Source: Parelaphostrongylus tenuis
Taxonomy: Eukaryota; Nematoda; Chromadorea; Rhabditida; Metastrongylidae
Length of the DNA: 64,000 nt
Direction of reading: 5' to 3'
Assembly: GCA_019055375.1 (NCBI GenBank)
Contig: JAHQIW010005575.1
Coordinates: 124,001 to 188,000, forward strand
Shown here in pieces: positions 1 to 11,446 of the stretch. Below the pieces are notes generated by a model. It did no database searches and had not been told where the DNA came from. It worked only from the letters and a program-made list of their open reading frames with translations. Every line of letters begins with the position of its first letter. The first letter of the stretch is position 1. The translations under genes and the position numbers were made by a program.

Positions 1-96
1 TTCGCAATTTTTGATAACCGCTGTATAGCAAAAACATAATTTTCTGTGATTATGATAATGATTGTTTTCTGGATGCAATCTCCTTTCTTCGAACAG

Positions 97-3000
97 CTGA
101 TCAGCAAAATATCGCGGAATATATAAGGATCATTTTGGAAGAATTCGATTCATTATGCTAGTCGACTCGACGTAGGATGAAGTGTGGCATATGTATGGAG
201 GAGCACACGGCATCTGATATGCAGGTATGACTTATATACATCATCTTTTCACCACTTCGAGTATCCTTGAAATCTTTACAAGTTTGATAAACATTTTTGG
301 CCATAGTGGCTCCACTGCACATCCTAAGACACTGAAAAACCCTTAGGAAGCTGAGAGAAATACTGTCGTATCAATATCCATTCGGATAAAGCACTATTGA
401 CTCTCAGTGGGTTCGCAAAAAGTTAGAGGTCAAAAATTCCATTCATTTCGCAATCAAAATTCTCTTCTCACGATTTGGCCCAGAATAAATATTTCTCGAG
501 AAATCGCCATGTGATATTTCTATGCAATAACTAAATCTTTTCAATGTCAGGAACTCAACTGCAAGCACAACTTTTGTATGCAATGTTTAGCTCAATATAC
601 AGGTAGTTCTTTAGAATTTCAAGTTCTCAAACCTCGTACCAACTCAACTAATCTCAATGCTGAGCTCACTTTTCAATAAAATATACGGTGCTATCGAAAA
701 ATGCCATGACATTTCAGGAAACCTATGTCCCGCACCAATTTGCGCTGGAACAAGATCAAGTGATGTTATTGTTGATGAAATGGCAGGTTCGGGTGATTTT
801 TCTCAGAAAAATAATGCGACGAAATGATGGGAAATGGGTGCACAAGAAAGAAGATGAACAAAAGATTGCTTGAAGAGAGGAAAAACAAGAGAGATCATGC
901 CTTATCTTGCAGGAGTAGAAGGAAACACTGCAACGCAGATTGCTTTTGGACATACGATGTCCGTACTAGATTTGGAAGATAGACAAAGGTGGGAAATCAT
1001 TACTTAACAGGCGAAGAATAAGATTTAGTGTAGCTCCTTGTGTAAGAGTGAAGTTCTGTAAGCCGAAATCAGGGGTTACATACGATGACATTACAAAACT
1101 CCTTATTCTTTTTCATTTTTTGAGCCCGATCTGATTAACGGAGTGTAACCCACTTATTGTTTATTCACATAGCTACTTCTTGTTTAAGTTTACTCTTTGT
1201 TTCACTAAAAGGGTTCAAATACACTAATGTTGATGATGGATGCTACGTAATCTGATAAGCTGATACTAATATTCTGTTTTGAAGTGATCATACCTTCAAG
1301 AGAGGCCATGTGGATAGCTAAGTGATCCGAAACCTAGTAAACAAGCCGGAAGGCTGAGATACCCTCCACTGAAGTGTCGTACTTATTTCAGATGTGATGC
1401 GCGACGAGGTGCATTTGCATGCGTGAATGTGGCCAGAATGCATCTCATTCATTGTCGACATCGAATTTGCTATGATTGTTTATCTGAAAAGATAAAGCAG
1501 AATGTACAAAACAGTATGTTTAAGTATAGGAGACATCGATAGCAATTAGAAGTTTTTTAAAAAAAGTCCTCAATTAGAAATTATCACGCTTAACAAAAAT
1601 AAGCAATAGCTTACATATTGCCGACCGAGTACGGTATGCTGGCAGACTAATTCCCTACAAAACAGAAACATCTCAAAGTCAGAAAATTGAGACTCTATGC
1701 CGGCTGACATCTATTAGAGTGTGCTGGAACATACGATCCAACCGTTGCATTCATCTAACAGTTATAAAACTGCAAGTTTTGTTAGAAGAGTCAAAAACAC
1801 TTAACAGGTAAAAACCCCACTTAGCACTTCCAAAAGCATCGTGAGCTACTTTATTCATTCAAGCATGGTCATGCACAAATAAGAAATTCCGTCTCTGGAA
1901 GATCATACAGCGGACTAGTTAGATTTCCTCTAGAGTCCAACACTATTTTAGTAACTACGCCCTGAAATGCGTCTTTTTCGCATGAAGTATCGAAACTGAA
2001 AGTCAGATGGATAAATGTTAGCAGAAAAATCGTTGCCAACGTTTAGAAATTAGCACTCTTTAAATCACTTACTGATATATTAGTTTTTCAAGTGCAAAGA
2101 AAAATTTATTTGAGTTTGACAAGTGCTACAAGAGACGATGAAGGTTGAGCACAGTCTGGAAGGATTTCGATATTATTTTTCAAAGAAATAACATTGCTGA
2201 GATCGTTGCGCACTAATTTTAGTCTAGAAATACTTTTGAGGATTCCTTTCAGATGAAACGCCACGGTGTCCAATGGCGTACTGCAGTAATCGAATATCAC
2301 GATTCGAGGTTCGGACATTAGCCTTTCGTTGTACACACTTAAAAGAGTTATGTATGAAAGCTGAGAAACTAACCACAGATCAGTCTAATGATATGACGCC
2401 GGTCAGTGCCATCTACTTTCTTTTTAAGTCATTAGAAGCTAAGCTATTAATTCCAGATTCGGATTACGATCCCTCACTTTTCAGAGTAAAGATGAAATCA
2501 TTGTCGAAAGTTATATTTATGGAAGAGAGGCAACAAATAAGCGTATAATTATTCCTAAACTCTGTATTATTAGTAAGTAGTAAAAAGTTCCACTTATTTA
2601 TTTGTGTATGACCGAAACTCTCATGTTATGCGAATCCCAGTACTTCTTCCAATTGTTTCTTTGGTATCGCGATAACCACTCATTGGAGATGGTCAGGTTC
2701 GTGCATGGCTTCGACTGTTTTTTGACGTCTGTCTTTTATCCCACATTATGATGAGCGCTGGAATCGTGGATATTTCCATGATATCTCGTAGAAAAATTAT
2801 GATAATCTCAATAACGAAAGTGTTTTAGATGGCAAGGAGTTTGCTATTCAGTTATCAGAACTCATCCACGACGGTTGTGGTTCTTGTGATTAGTTGGTCG
2901 ACTAGTGACTAATTAAGGACGATAAATAGATCGAATCACTAGTTAATCAGGCTGCATAGAATCAAAGAGACGATTCGTGTTACCATTACTGCCCTACATC

Positions 3001-4095
3001 TCCATCACAATTATTTGAAGATGAAGAATAAGCTCGGTACCCGCCTTTTTCATGAGCATCCACGGTAGCACTCGTTGAGAATCAACGGCCTCGCAAAAAA
3101 ATGGATATGAGGGGGTAGACGAATGTCTGATTATATAGTCCATCACGAAGCAAGGTACTTGATCTATACTCTCCCTCAACGCGCTTTTTAATCCACGTGG
3201 GCTTTTCAACACACTCTACCAATTCACGTGGGAACGCCTTGGCTCTGTTATCTTCCATGAATTCAAGGACGATCGAATCCAACAGCATTTTACGAGATTC
3301 GTAAAGGAGATAAAATCCTCAAGTGGCAGCCGAAACAACACGTGAAATGCTCAAAGATTATTGTAGAGAATGAATGAGGAAATGAATCGATGCTAGAACT
3401 GCTGGGATCCACATAATAGACGTGATAACGGTTCATGTCAATAAAAAACTCTACTCATAGGAAACCATTTGTATCATCAAGATTCCTATTGGAGGTGCTT
3501 ATTGGCAATTAATAAATAGGAGCTCAACTATGCTATGATTTTAGCGGATCTGATAAACGCCATTCTCCAAATGCAGCGACTCGCAAGGAACAGGACAACG
3601 TCAAGTATTTCTATATTTGTTCGTCATGAGATGGAGAAAGGTAATTTTTTGAATCAATCATAGGAAACGCCCAATAACGTTATAAGTGGCTGGCAAACGA
3701 TGTGCGACGACGGATCACTGACGAGTTAATCCGTTACTGGAATTGCACTTCCTGGATAGGAGTACTGCTGTCGTTTCCTACTCGCTACATCCGTATTATA
3801 TAAATTTTGACCACAACCAGAGTCTAGAACCAAGATCTCATGATCCAAAATACAACGGCCGTAGGCTTTAGCAATGTAGTCTAGGCAGCGGTTGCATCAA
3901 TATGCTAAATGAGTAATAAAAAAGCGAGCAGATCGATATTTCTTGGATCATACTTCGATATGTTCAGGACTATACAAATACGAAAGACTTGTGCCTAAGG
4001 AATATGGAAGGAAGACGATAAAAGAGATGAATTGGGTAGATCCAACTTATGTAGTAGTAGATCTTGACAATCAGTTGCATCGTTATAAGAAATGA
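97..4095 (+). CDS. Gene with two tandem RING-like zinc modules (5' end uncertain)
   Basis: Model exons are 97-224, 551-602, 718-786, 913-988, 1392-1513, 2253-2542, 2641-2730, 2792-2873 (or 2879), 3545-3640 and 3932-4095; phase is kept at each junction. The first three exons spell a RING pattern: KCGICMEEH, then NCKHNFCMQC, then LCPAPIC. The fifth and sixth repeat the layout: HCRHRICYDC, then RCPMAYC. RING proteins usually act as E3 ubiquitin ligases, and the spacing recalls RING1 of RBR ligases, but no IBR or RING2 is visible, so the class is inference. The C-terminal third has no recognised domain and ends with LDNQLHRYKK. An in-frame TAG at 159-161 lies before an ATG at 177, so the protein may start at 177, or the gene may be damaged, or it may begin outside the window. 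The donor after 2542 (GTATAA) and the donor after 2730 are weak. Confidence 0.6.
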
Positions 4096-4165
4096 GATTC
4101 GGTAATAACCCATATAAATTCGAACCACATTACATCGTTATTGTGAATAATGATATACAAATCCA

Positions 4166-4171
4166 AATAAA
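4166..4171 (+). terminator. Poly(A) signal of the RING gene
   Basis: AATAAA lies 71 bases after the stop codon that ends at 4095, at a distance normal for a nematode 3' UTR. It supports 4095 as the true end of the gene. Confidence 0.5.
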
Positions 4172-4376
4172 GAATTTAAAGTATCGTTTGATGAAATACA
4201 ACTCTATCATTAAAGACTTTGAGATATAATTCGAGATACACATAGTGGTATTGAGTCCGCATCCATCAATGTACTTCTATTTGATCACAAACATTGTGAG
4301 TCCAATAGACTTTTGAACAGATTCCTTCTCATGCGTTATCGCCCATGGTAGTGGCCTGCTCCGAATAGCGAGACGC

Positions 4377-4515
4377 CTACAGTTCGGTAACCCTGAGATC
4401 GTTTCTATCTGCGAACACAGACGTTAACATTAGCCATGAACACATTCGTTCATCTGACTTCTTCACAGACGCAGGGCCTTTGTTTTCGAGACTCGCTGGC
4501 TTTATCTTCTCGTTG
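4377..4515 (-). CDS. Possible terminal exon, unassigned
   Basis: On the minus strand, an acceptor (ACGTCAG) opens a 46-codon frame rich in Lys, Ser and Glu (NEKIKPASLENKGPASVKK...) that ends in TAG. Composition looks like coding sequence, but no upstream exon was found before the fold-back element at 4.69 kb. It could be a chance frame. Confidence 0.22.
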
Positions 4516-4688
4516 CTGACGTTATTTTTTGCATTTTAGAAAGACACTTTCTATCACCAAACTTGGAACTTCTATTCATATTGCTTCCGCTAAGTTGTAA
4601 CGGCCCTCCTCGTTCAACACTTGTCTTCAGTGCGAGTCGAACATTGCAGTTAATCAAGTTGTCATTGCTTCCAAGTGGATAGTGTACA

Positions 4689-5100
4689 AAGTGTTCAACA
4701 ATTTAACGATGCATAGCAAACTTCGACTAAGCAGAATTGTCGTGAAACTCGGAGATAGTTTGGCGGACCATTTCTGGGTAAGGAGGGTGAGGTCGAGAAG
4801 GACGAGCCACCTTGGCAACCTTTACTAGGCCAATCCAACATCAGCAGACATCTCAAAGTTAGCAGGAAGATAAAGTCTATTAAAAAATATAAAATAGAAT
4901 ATAAAAGTAAGATATTTTGTTCTACCAGGTAAATTCGAAATATCAACTGATGTTAAGACGGGTCCAGTGAGGGTTGCTAAGATGGCTCGGCCATCTAGAC
5001 CCACCCTCAGTACTCAGAAATGGTCCGCCAGTCTATCGCCGAACTTCACAACAGTTCTGGTTTGTCGAAGGTTGTGATGAATGCTATTCATTGTTACATT
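4689..5100. repeat. Fold-back element with ~135-bp inverted arms
   Basis: The left arm (about 4690-4826) and right arm (about 4962-5099) are imperfect reverse complements. Both outer ends read AGTGTTCAACAAT and both arms contain GGCGGACCATTTCTG. The unique centre is about 130 bp. No coding capacity was seen. It looks like a non-autonomous DNA element (MITE or fold-back). Confidence 0.75.
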
Positions 5101-5138
5101 GTTGAACACTATACACTTGAAAATAATGACAACTTATG

Positions 5139-5500
5139 CCAGATAGTCATTTTTGAGCCACGCATGTCATGTGGTCTGTAATTAAGGGCTGACTACCCTT
5201 CTCGTCTTTTGCCAATCCTCTCGCGGTGCTCAGTACCGTACACTAAGAGCAGGCAACGACGAACATTTGGTACTATATGTCAGGTGAAATTATCACCGAA
5301 CACACATTGTTTTACTCAACTGCTCTTGGCCGGTTTCATTAGTAAATCATACCTGAGCGCCCCGTGAGAATTGGTAAAAGACGATAAGGGTACCGCCCGA
5401 CTGATGATACCGTCAAGGTTGAAACACGTGTATCCGACGTTGTAAGTCAGCCCTTATAACAGACCACATGACATGCGTGGCTCAAAAATGATTATCTGGC
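5139..5500. repeat. Fold-back element, family A
   Basis: The arms AGTCATTTTTGAGCCACGCA... (from about 5150) and its reverse complement (to about 5490) enclose a spacer containing further palindromes. Relatives lie at 13.7-14.6, 17.65-18.09, 35.5-36.1 and 60.3-60.7 kb. All share GAGCCA..CATG, an ATACACGTGTTTCGACC-type core and RTGGTCTT near the ends. Confidence 0.7.
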
Positions 5501-5701
5501 TTATTGAAATTTGAGCTGTGGTCTTAAGAAAAGACTCGAAAGGGAGGAATGACAACTTAATCAACAGCGATGTTCCACTTAAATTGAAGAGCGGTGTTGA
5601 CGGTGAAACGAAATAAAACAAAAAGCCTTTTATAAAAGACAAGAATAACGACATGCCCATTGTTTGGGTGTTCTTCCGAGACTGAATTCTCTCGAAGTCC
5701 A

Positions 5702-6690
5702 TTACACTGTTGTTTTCCTCCATCTGGCATCACATCTCACTAGACGAATGGTCCATCGTGCTTGATAACGACGTGTAATCGCCTGGATTTTGAAGATGGC
5801 ATTCCTAGAGAATTCGAAGCGTATTCCGGCTAGATGTTGTGCGTTGGATATAGTACAGAAAGCTTCATTCAAGAGCTCTATGGGCAATGTGCAGAATTTT
5901 TGAAGTGACAGAAGTGTCAATCTATGTGTAAATTTGCGGTACCAAACAACAGCGATCTTCAGCTAGGAGAACTGTAAATTTAAGGTACTACCGACAGTAT
6001 CTGATTGTATCAATAAGATTTACCCTGTGCAAATTTATTTTCGCAAACGGCTTCTCCCTTACGAGTTTTGCCTGGAATTTTCTTGTAATGGTGGCACTAG
6101 GTAAAAGGATAGAGGATAGAGCTCTCGGCGATGATCAATCACTGGGAGTGCGTCATGCATTCGTCTTCAATTTTCAACTTCGTTTGAGGTGAGTGCATAT
6201 CTGGCCTTTGAAATGACTCACGATGGTCTCCCAGTGTACCGAGTCAGTGTTGATTATCCTCCCAGACAAGTCTGAGACCAGTGTACCAATTTACCGACCC
6301 CGGAGGGATACATGGCTTGGTGAGCCATGACCAGAGATCGAACCACCAACCTTCTGTGCGACGCAGAGCACCTCTGACCAATGCGCCAACGCCGCTCCTC
6401 GTATTGTGGTAGTACCTCCTTATATTGAAAGCAACGATACCCTACCATAACTTACTGGTTACAAAGCAATAATGTGTTCTTGCATATACTCTGTCAAGAA
6501 TTTCGATTATACCTTTGTGCCAACGTGAACAAAAAGGACATACAAGGCACAACCTAATCAACAATTTCATATATATCCTGGACTTCACATTGGCATGGAA
6601 TTTTAAGGATAACACACTATAGATGAAGCTCAACAATTTCTTATTTCGATTTTTCCTCACAAACACTGCTTTTGGAACTATGTGGAATTC
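5702..6690 (-). CDS. IQ-motif protein, three 3' exons
   Basis: Exons are 6690-6456, 6071-6024 and 5877-5702 (minus strand), phases kept (0/1, 1/1, 1/stop). The donors are GTAAGT and GTAAAT; the acceptors are GTAACAG, TTCCAG and CCCATAG. Near the C-terminus FKIQAITRRYQARW fits an IQ motif (calmodulin or myosin light chain binding), preceded by an ELLNEAFCTISNAQH stretch. A LCLVCPFCSRWH run lies in the first exon. No initiator ATG is visible before the first acceptor, so this acceptor may be a trans-splice site or an upstream exon may be missing. The gene lies 218 bp downstream of the S14 stop on the same strand. The long intron between 6456 and 6071 holds a SINE. Family not recognised. Confidence 0.5.
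6103..6445 (-). repeat. tRNA-derived SINE, family S1
   Basis: Read on the minus strand it starts with a tRNA-like head (GGCGCATTGGTCAGAGGTGC for the A box, GGTTCGATCTC for the B box). A body with CCCGGAGGGGTCGGTAAATTGG-like sequence follows (split here by differences), then a tail ending near TGATCATCGCCGAGAGC. Twelve or so related copies lie in this window. Confidence 0.7.
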
Positions 6691-6908
6691 CTGTTACACC
6701 ACAGAGGAAAAGAACTATTTCTGTGCTACTGAATCTCATTTACCTTGTAGAGCTTCTTACATTCCAACAGCTTTAATCAGATGAACATCGACTAATCATA
6801 TAAATCTAAATTCATAACAAATTACCACTTAATCAGAGATACCACTCATATTTCCGAATCATGAATACATGGAAAGCAAAAAAACTTCCGAAAACACGTT
6901 GATACTCG

Positions 6909-7300
6909 TTACCACATTGCTCGCTGAACACCACTCAGCTTACTGTGGTCTGCCATCTTCCTAAAACCAGTTGAAGTTGTCGATCACAGCTCAAACGTTA
7001 TTCAGCTGTTCAATAACAGAAATAGATACCTGAATAAATGTCTATTGAGCCGATAGGGCTTAATCTTTCCACGTTGGCGAGCCGTAAACATGCACATATT
7101 GAGGACTTGTCTGGGAATTGCGTATTTTGGCATATTGAAGAGCTCGTCAGCTGCAGCATCACGGATCGCCTGAAAATCACTGTAGTGAGCTCGATTCAAT
7201 TGAACAAAGGCGCTTTTTTACCTGAGGTAATATTGTATTCCATTTCAACGCTTTGAGGCGCATTCGATCAGCACCAGTTTTCGCAACTAATTCGCGACGT
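6909..7300 (-). CDS. mrps-14: Mitochondrial ribosomal protein S14 (uS14m), C-terminal exons
   Basis: Exons are 7300-7222, 7169-7030 and 6960-6909, phases 2/0, 0/2, 2/stop. The sequence matches uS14m throughout: LKALKWNTILPQ, then a conserved NMCMFTARQRGKIKPYRLNR stretch, and the diagnostic ending ADHSKLSGVQRAMW. uS14m sits in the head of the mitochondrial small subunit; family members are usually 110-130 residues. About 90 residues are present here. The N-terminal exon, which should end in phase 2, was not found; upstream of 7300 an acceptor (TGATTTAG) is followed within 70 bp by an RTE retrotransposon. The first exon is therefore either beyond that insertion or lost. Confidence 0.9.
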
Positions 7301-7369
7301 CTAAATCAGAAATCAATGACGTATGCTGTGAATATTTTTCAAAACATTCAAAGTCGTTCTTGCAAATTA

Positions 7370-10300
7370 TTCCACCATATTCGTATGCGCCGAAGGATCT
7401 CCCTCTTTGAGGGATCCCGCCCGGTTAGTCGCGAGGGCACGTGGCGCGTCCCCAGGTGGTGGATAGGGGAATAAAACGCGAACCAAAAGCAACCGTGTGC
7501 TTCCCAGAGACGCAGGTGGTTTCAGGGGACGAGCTCCCTGCTTCTGCAGCGCCGACTTGACGAAAACTCTATTTCTATGAGTCAAGTCGGCCAAAAGCCT
7601 GCAATCAAGCGGCTGGGAAGTACATGGGAGGCGGTTCAGGGGTCGCCTCCAACAAATAAGCTCCTCCCGCTCCTCCGTGAGAGATTGGCAAGCTACTCGT
7701 GAGTACCCAGCCCCCACGTTCAGAGCCTGGCAAGCTATACGTTGGGTATCGAAAATGCCAAAAACAGCAACAAATATGGGCCTCATTCCCCTAACCCCGA
7801 AAGAGCCCCTGGTACGGCAGCGCCAGGTAGGACGAGTACGGAGAGGCTGCTAAAATCTCAGGGTCGAACTAGGCTGCCAAGATCGAAACGGACTAAAATG
7901 ACGATCTGTACCTACAACGCAAGAACCCTTGCTCACGAATTCGCTGTTGAAGATCTATTGATTCAAGCAAGAAAATAAGGTACGACGTCATTGGCCTGGC
8001 TGAGACGAGAAGGCGCCTTCATTTTCACGCTGTCTATGACACCAGAGAAGAAGTGTTCATTGCAACATGCGATCGCAGATGTGTCGGCGGCGTTGGCGTC
8101 CTCGTCAAATCCAATTTGACCGTGAGCATTGACTCGTTCGAACAACAAACAACCCGTATCGGACGATTACGGTTGAAACGATGTGGTTCTATGCCGGCTT
8201 TGACCATCTTCGTTGCTTACGCACCAACATCAAGCTATGACGAAGACGAAGTCGAAGCGTTCTATATGGACCTCGAAAAATTCTTCAGAGAAGATCATAC
8301 ATTCTTCAAGGTCATTGTCGGAGATTTTAACGCAAAAATTGGACCTAGAGAACGTCTGAAGAACGTCACATTGGGACCCACGGACTAGAATGGAATGAAC
8401 AGGGTGAGAGGCTATCTGAGTTTATCATGACGACCCAAACCATCCATGGTAACTCGCAATTCCAAAAGCCTCTTTCTCAGCGATGGACGTGGGAGTCTCC
8501 TAATGGAGAGTACCATAACGAAAAGATCACATCTTAGTAAATCGAAGATTTTGCCTGACCAATGTCGCTGTTGTTCCTAAGTTCCACACGGGATCAGACC
8601 ATCGCCTCCTTCGCGCAACTTTCCGTTTTTCGAGCAGAGGAGTGAAAGCCGCTAAATTCAAACAACGAAGTCCCAGGAGTACCATAAACTGGGATGTATT
8701 CAAATCATTAGTCGGCTCTAGGGAAGATACCGTTGTCGACAACATCGACGAAGAATACGATCGACTCGTTGAATATCTTCACGTCAACGCCATAAAAGCT
8801 GAGAGTCCTGAGGCCACGAAGAGACGCTTGTCTCCGCAGACACTCGAGCTGATACGTCAACGCGGAATCGCACGAGCTACAGGCAACCGAATCCTTACAT
8901 CCGATCTTGCGAAACGATGCAGAGAAGCGATAAAAGAAGACCTCAAAGAGAGAAGAGCTAGCAGTTATGGAGGCAGAAGCTGGGAAGAGCATTCGCAAAG
9001 CCCAGCGAGGCTTCGCCAACTATAAGACCAAGATGATTGCACTCCGATACCCTGACGGGTCACTTACAGCTCCGAGAAGGGCTATGGAGAAAATCATCCA
9101 CCAATACTACTCGGATTTCTTCGCTAGCCATGTCCTCTTACCGTCATATAAATTGAAAGAGGATGAATATGTTGTTCGACCGGTCCTCCCTTCCGAAATC
9201 CGACATGCTATATCGTCGGTGAAGAACAGAACAACACCCGGTCCAGACAGGATTAGACCAGAACACCTGAAGAACCTGCCGCCAGCTCTCATCAACACCT
9301 TGGCTCGGCTCTTCACTCGCTACCTTTCAGAATGCAAGGTTCCTATCCATGGAAAACTAGCAAGACCGTATTGTTGTTTAAAAAGGAAGACCTTCACGAG
9401 ATAGGCAATTATCGCCCAATCTGCTTACTGTCTGTTGTCTATAAACACTTTACTCGAGTCATCCTGAACAGGATTGACAGAACACTGGACGAAGGACAGC
9501 CATGCGAACAAGCAGGGTTCAGAAAAGGATTTAGTACCATGGACCACATCCACACGATCACAAGACTCATTGAAGTTTCACGAGAGTATAAGCAACCACT
9601 CTGTCTCACTTTCATCGATCTGAAGAAAGCCTTTGATTCAGTGGAAACAGAAGCGGTTATAGAGGCTCTGGATAACCAAGGCGTCCCTACTCGGTACATA
9701 ATGATTCTTCGTGAGCTTTACAAAGATTTCACAACCAAAATATCTCCATTTACAACAATATCACCATTGACGTAAGAAGAGGGGTTCGACAAGGCGATAC
9801 AATTTCGCCAAAACTATTCACTGCCACGCTACAAAACGTCATGCGAACATTAGAATGGGACGATATGGGAGTGAAAATCGACGGTCGACAATAAAACCAC
9901 CTTCCAAATAATTCCGAAAAAAAAGAATGTTTCTAGCCTAAACGGGGTTGGTACGCTAAGGCCATACACCGATGTTGCGGAAGTTTCGGACTCCACGTCA
10001 GTGGCCCCCGCATCACATTAGGCCCTGGCGTACCAACCTCGTTTTGGATTAAACCATTCTTTTTTTGGGAAATATTTTGAATGTTTATTACGAGGTTTTA
10101 GAAACAGTCGTTTTAATGGATTAATTTTGGTAAACCATCTTCGCTTTGCTGACGATATCGTTCTCATAACACCAAACATCATTCAATGGGAACGAATGTT
10201 GACCTATTTCGATAACGCCTGTGGAAAATTGATCTTCAACTGAATCTAACGAAAACAATGTTCATGAGGAACGGATGGTTTCGAATGCCCCATTCACACT

Positions 10301-11005
10301 CAACGGAACGACAATCTCCGAATGCTCCAGTTACGTCTATCTGGGTCGTGAAATCAACATGATAAACGACCAGCTCCCAGCGGCTTGGGGAGCGTTTAGA
10401 GCATCGAAAATGTAGTGAAGAGGACAAAGAACATCCGACTCGTGCCCACCTTTTCGACTCGACAATTATCCCTGCCCTAACGTATGCAGCAGAAACCTGG
10501 TCGCTACGTAAGCAGGATGAAAGATCACTTGGAGTTATCGATCGCGCAGTCGAAAGGTCGATGCTAGGAGTATCCCGTATTTCGCAAATGAGAGAAAGGA
10601 TCCGAAGTTCCGACCTACGTCAACGATCGAAAATCAGAGACGCTGTTCTACACGCCAGGATATCGAAAATCAGGTGGGGCGGACACGTGATGCGCTTCAC
10701 GACAACCGATGGACGAGAGCCGTTACCGACTGGATTCCTCGGGACGTCAAGCGCTCTAAAGGAATACCACTGACCCGTTGGTCCGATTTCTTCACGAAAG
10801 CGATAGAAGAAAGATATGATGCTCAGGGAATCCCTAGAGCGAGGAGGACCCACTGGGCTACTCTTGCACGCGATAGGGAAAAATGGAAGAGTTGCTGGTA
10901 TCCGCTCGAGACACTCGACGATCAACGGGACGACAGGTGTTACAGGTGACAGGTGATTCGTATGCTCGTCGTTACGTGCAACTCTCTTTGTAGACAGAAG
11001 CATAC
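7370..11005 (+). mobile_element. RTE-clade non-LTR retrotransposon, degraded
   Basis: The order is 5' leader (7370-7890), AP-endonuclease domain (about 7895-8640), reverse transcriptase (about 9220-9770 and 10135-10260) and C-terminal region to about 10949. Seen directly: MTICTYNARTLA at the endonuclease start, VGDFNAKIG, TGSDHRLL, TPGPDRIRPEH, AGFRKGFSTMDHI, FIDLKKAFDSVE, the RFADDIVL catalytic block after the insertion, and a terminal DWIPRDVKR region. The product would nick DNA and prime reverse transcription at the target. Several stops and frameshifts, plus a fold-back element inserted at 9893-10137, make it inactive. A truncated relative lies at 26.26-26.83 kb. Confidence 0.93.
9893..10137. 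repeat. Fold-back element, family B, inserted in the RTE reverse transcriptase
   Basis: The arms (about 9930-9971 and 10025-10068) share GGTTGGTACGC / GCGTACCAACC and GGCCATACACCG. The RTE frame is broken exactly here: IDGR before it, NHLRFADD after it. TAAACCACCTTCC-like flanks (AAAACCACCTTCC and TAAACCATCTTCG) suggest a target duplication. Further copies lie at 32.43-32.69, 43.96-44.23 and 44.28-44.46 kb. Confidence 0.75.
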
Positions 11006-11136
11006 GCTACATAAATTAGTTGCAATCTGAAGCTAACAGCAAATTTTCACCATCCCATAACCATCTTTACTATCCTATGATAATAGGCTTAGAATTCTAT
11101 GCTACTATTCCAATACAACCTAGATTCCTTGCAGCG

Positions 11137-11285
11137 CTATCTATATGTATATATACATATACATGGGCACATGTATGTGTATACACATACATGTATATAT
11201 ACATAAACACATACACATGTACATGTGTATATACACGTATATGTACGTATATATGTATGTGCACATATGTGTATATAAATCCACA
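11137..11285. repeat. TA/CA-rich tetranucleotide microsatellite
   Basis: Imperfect runs of TATG, CATA and CACA units with no coding structure. The open frames across it are an artefact of the repeat. Confidence 0.9.
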
Positions 11286-11446
11286 TATACGTTCATTCGT
11301 CTTCTTCAGAATATCTTCGCGCTTAAATGAATCCGAGGTCGCCGAACGTCAGCTATCGATTTCGAAGAAGACGTACCAACCTCGCAGAAGTTTGAATAAA
11401 AACTGGTCCTGAAGACATTTTTTTCTTTTCAGTTTTCACTTTTCAT

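Noticed and set aside
2994..3288. Two overlapping minus-strand frames of 68-72 codons
   Set aside because: They lie opposite an intron of the RING gene, share no splice structure and match nothing recognised; possibly old repeat sequence.
7367..7786. 139-codon minus-strand open frame
   Set aside because: It is the reverse of the RTE 5' leader, lies wholly inside the retrotransposon and has no independent motif.
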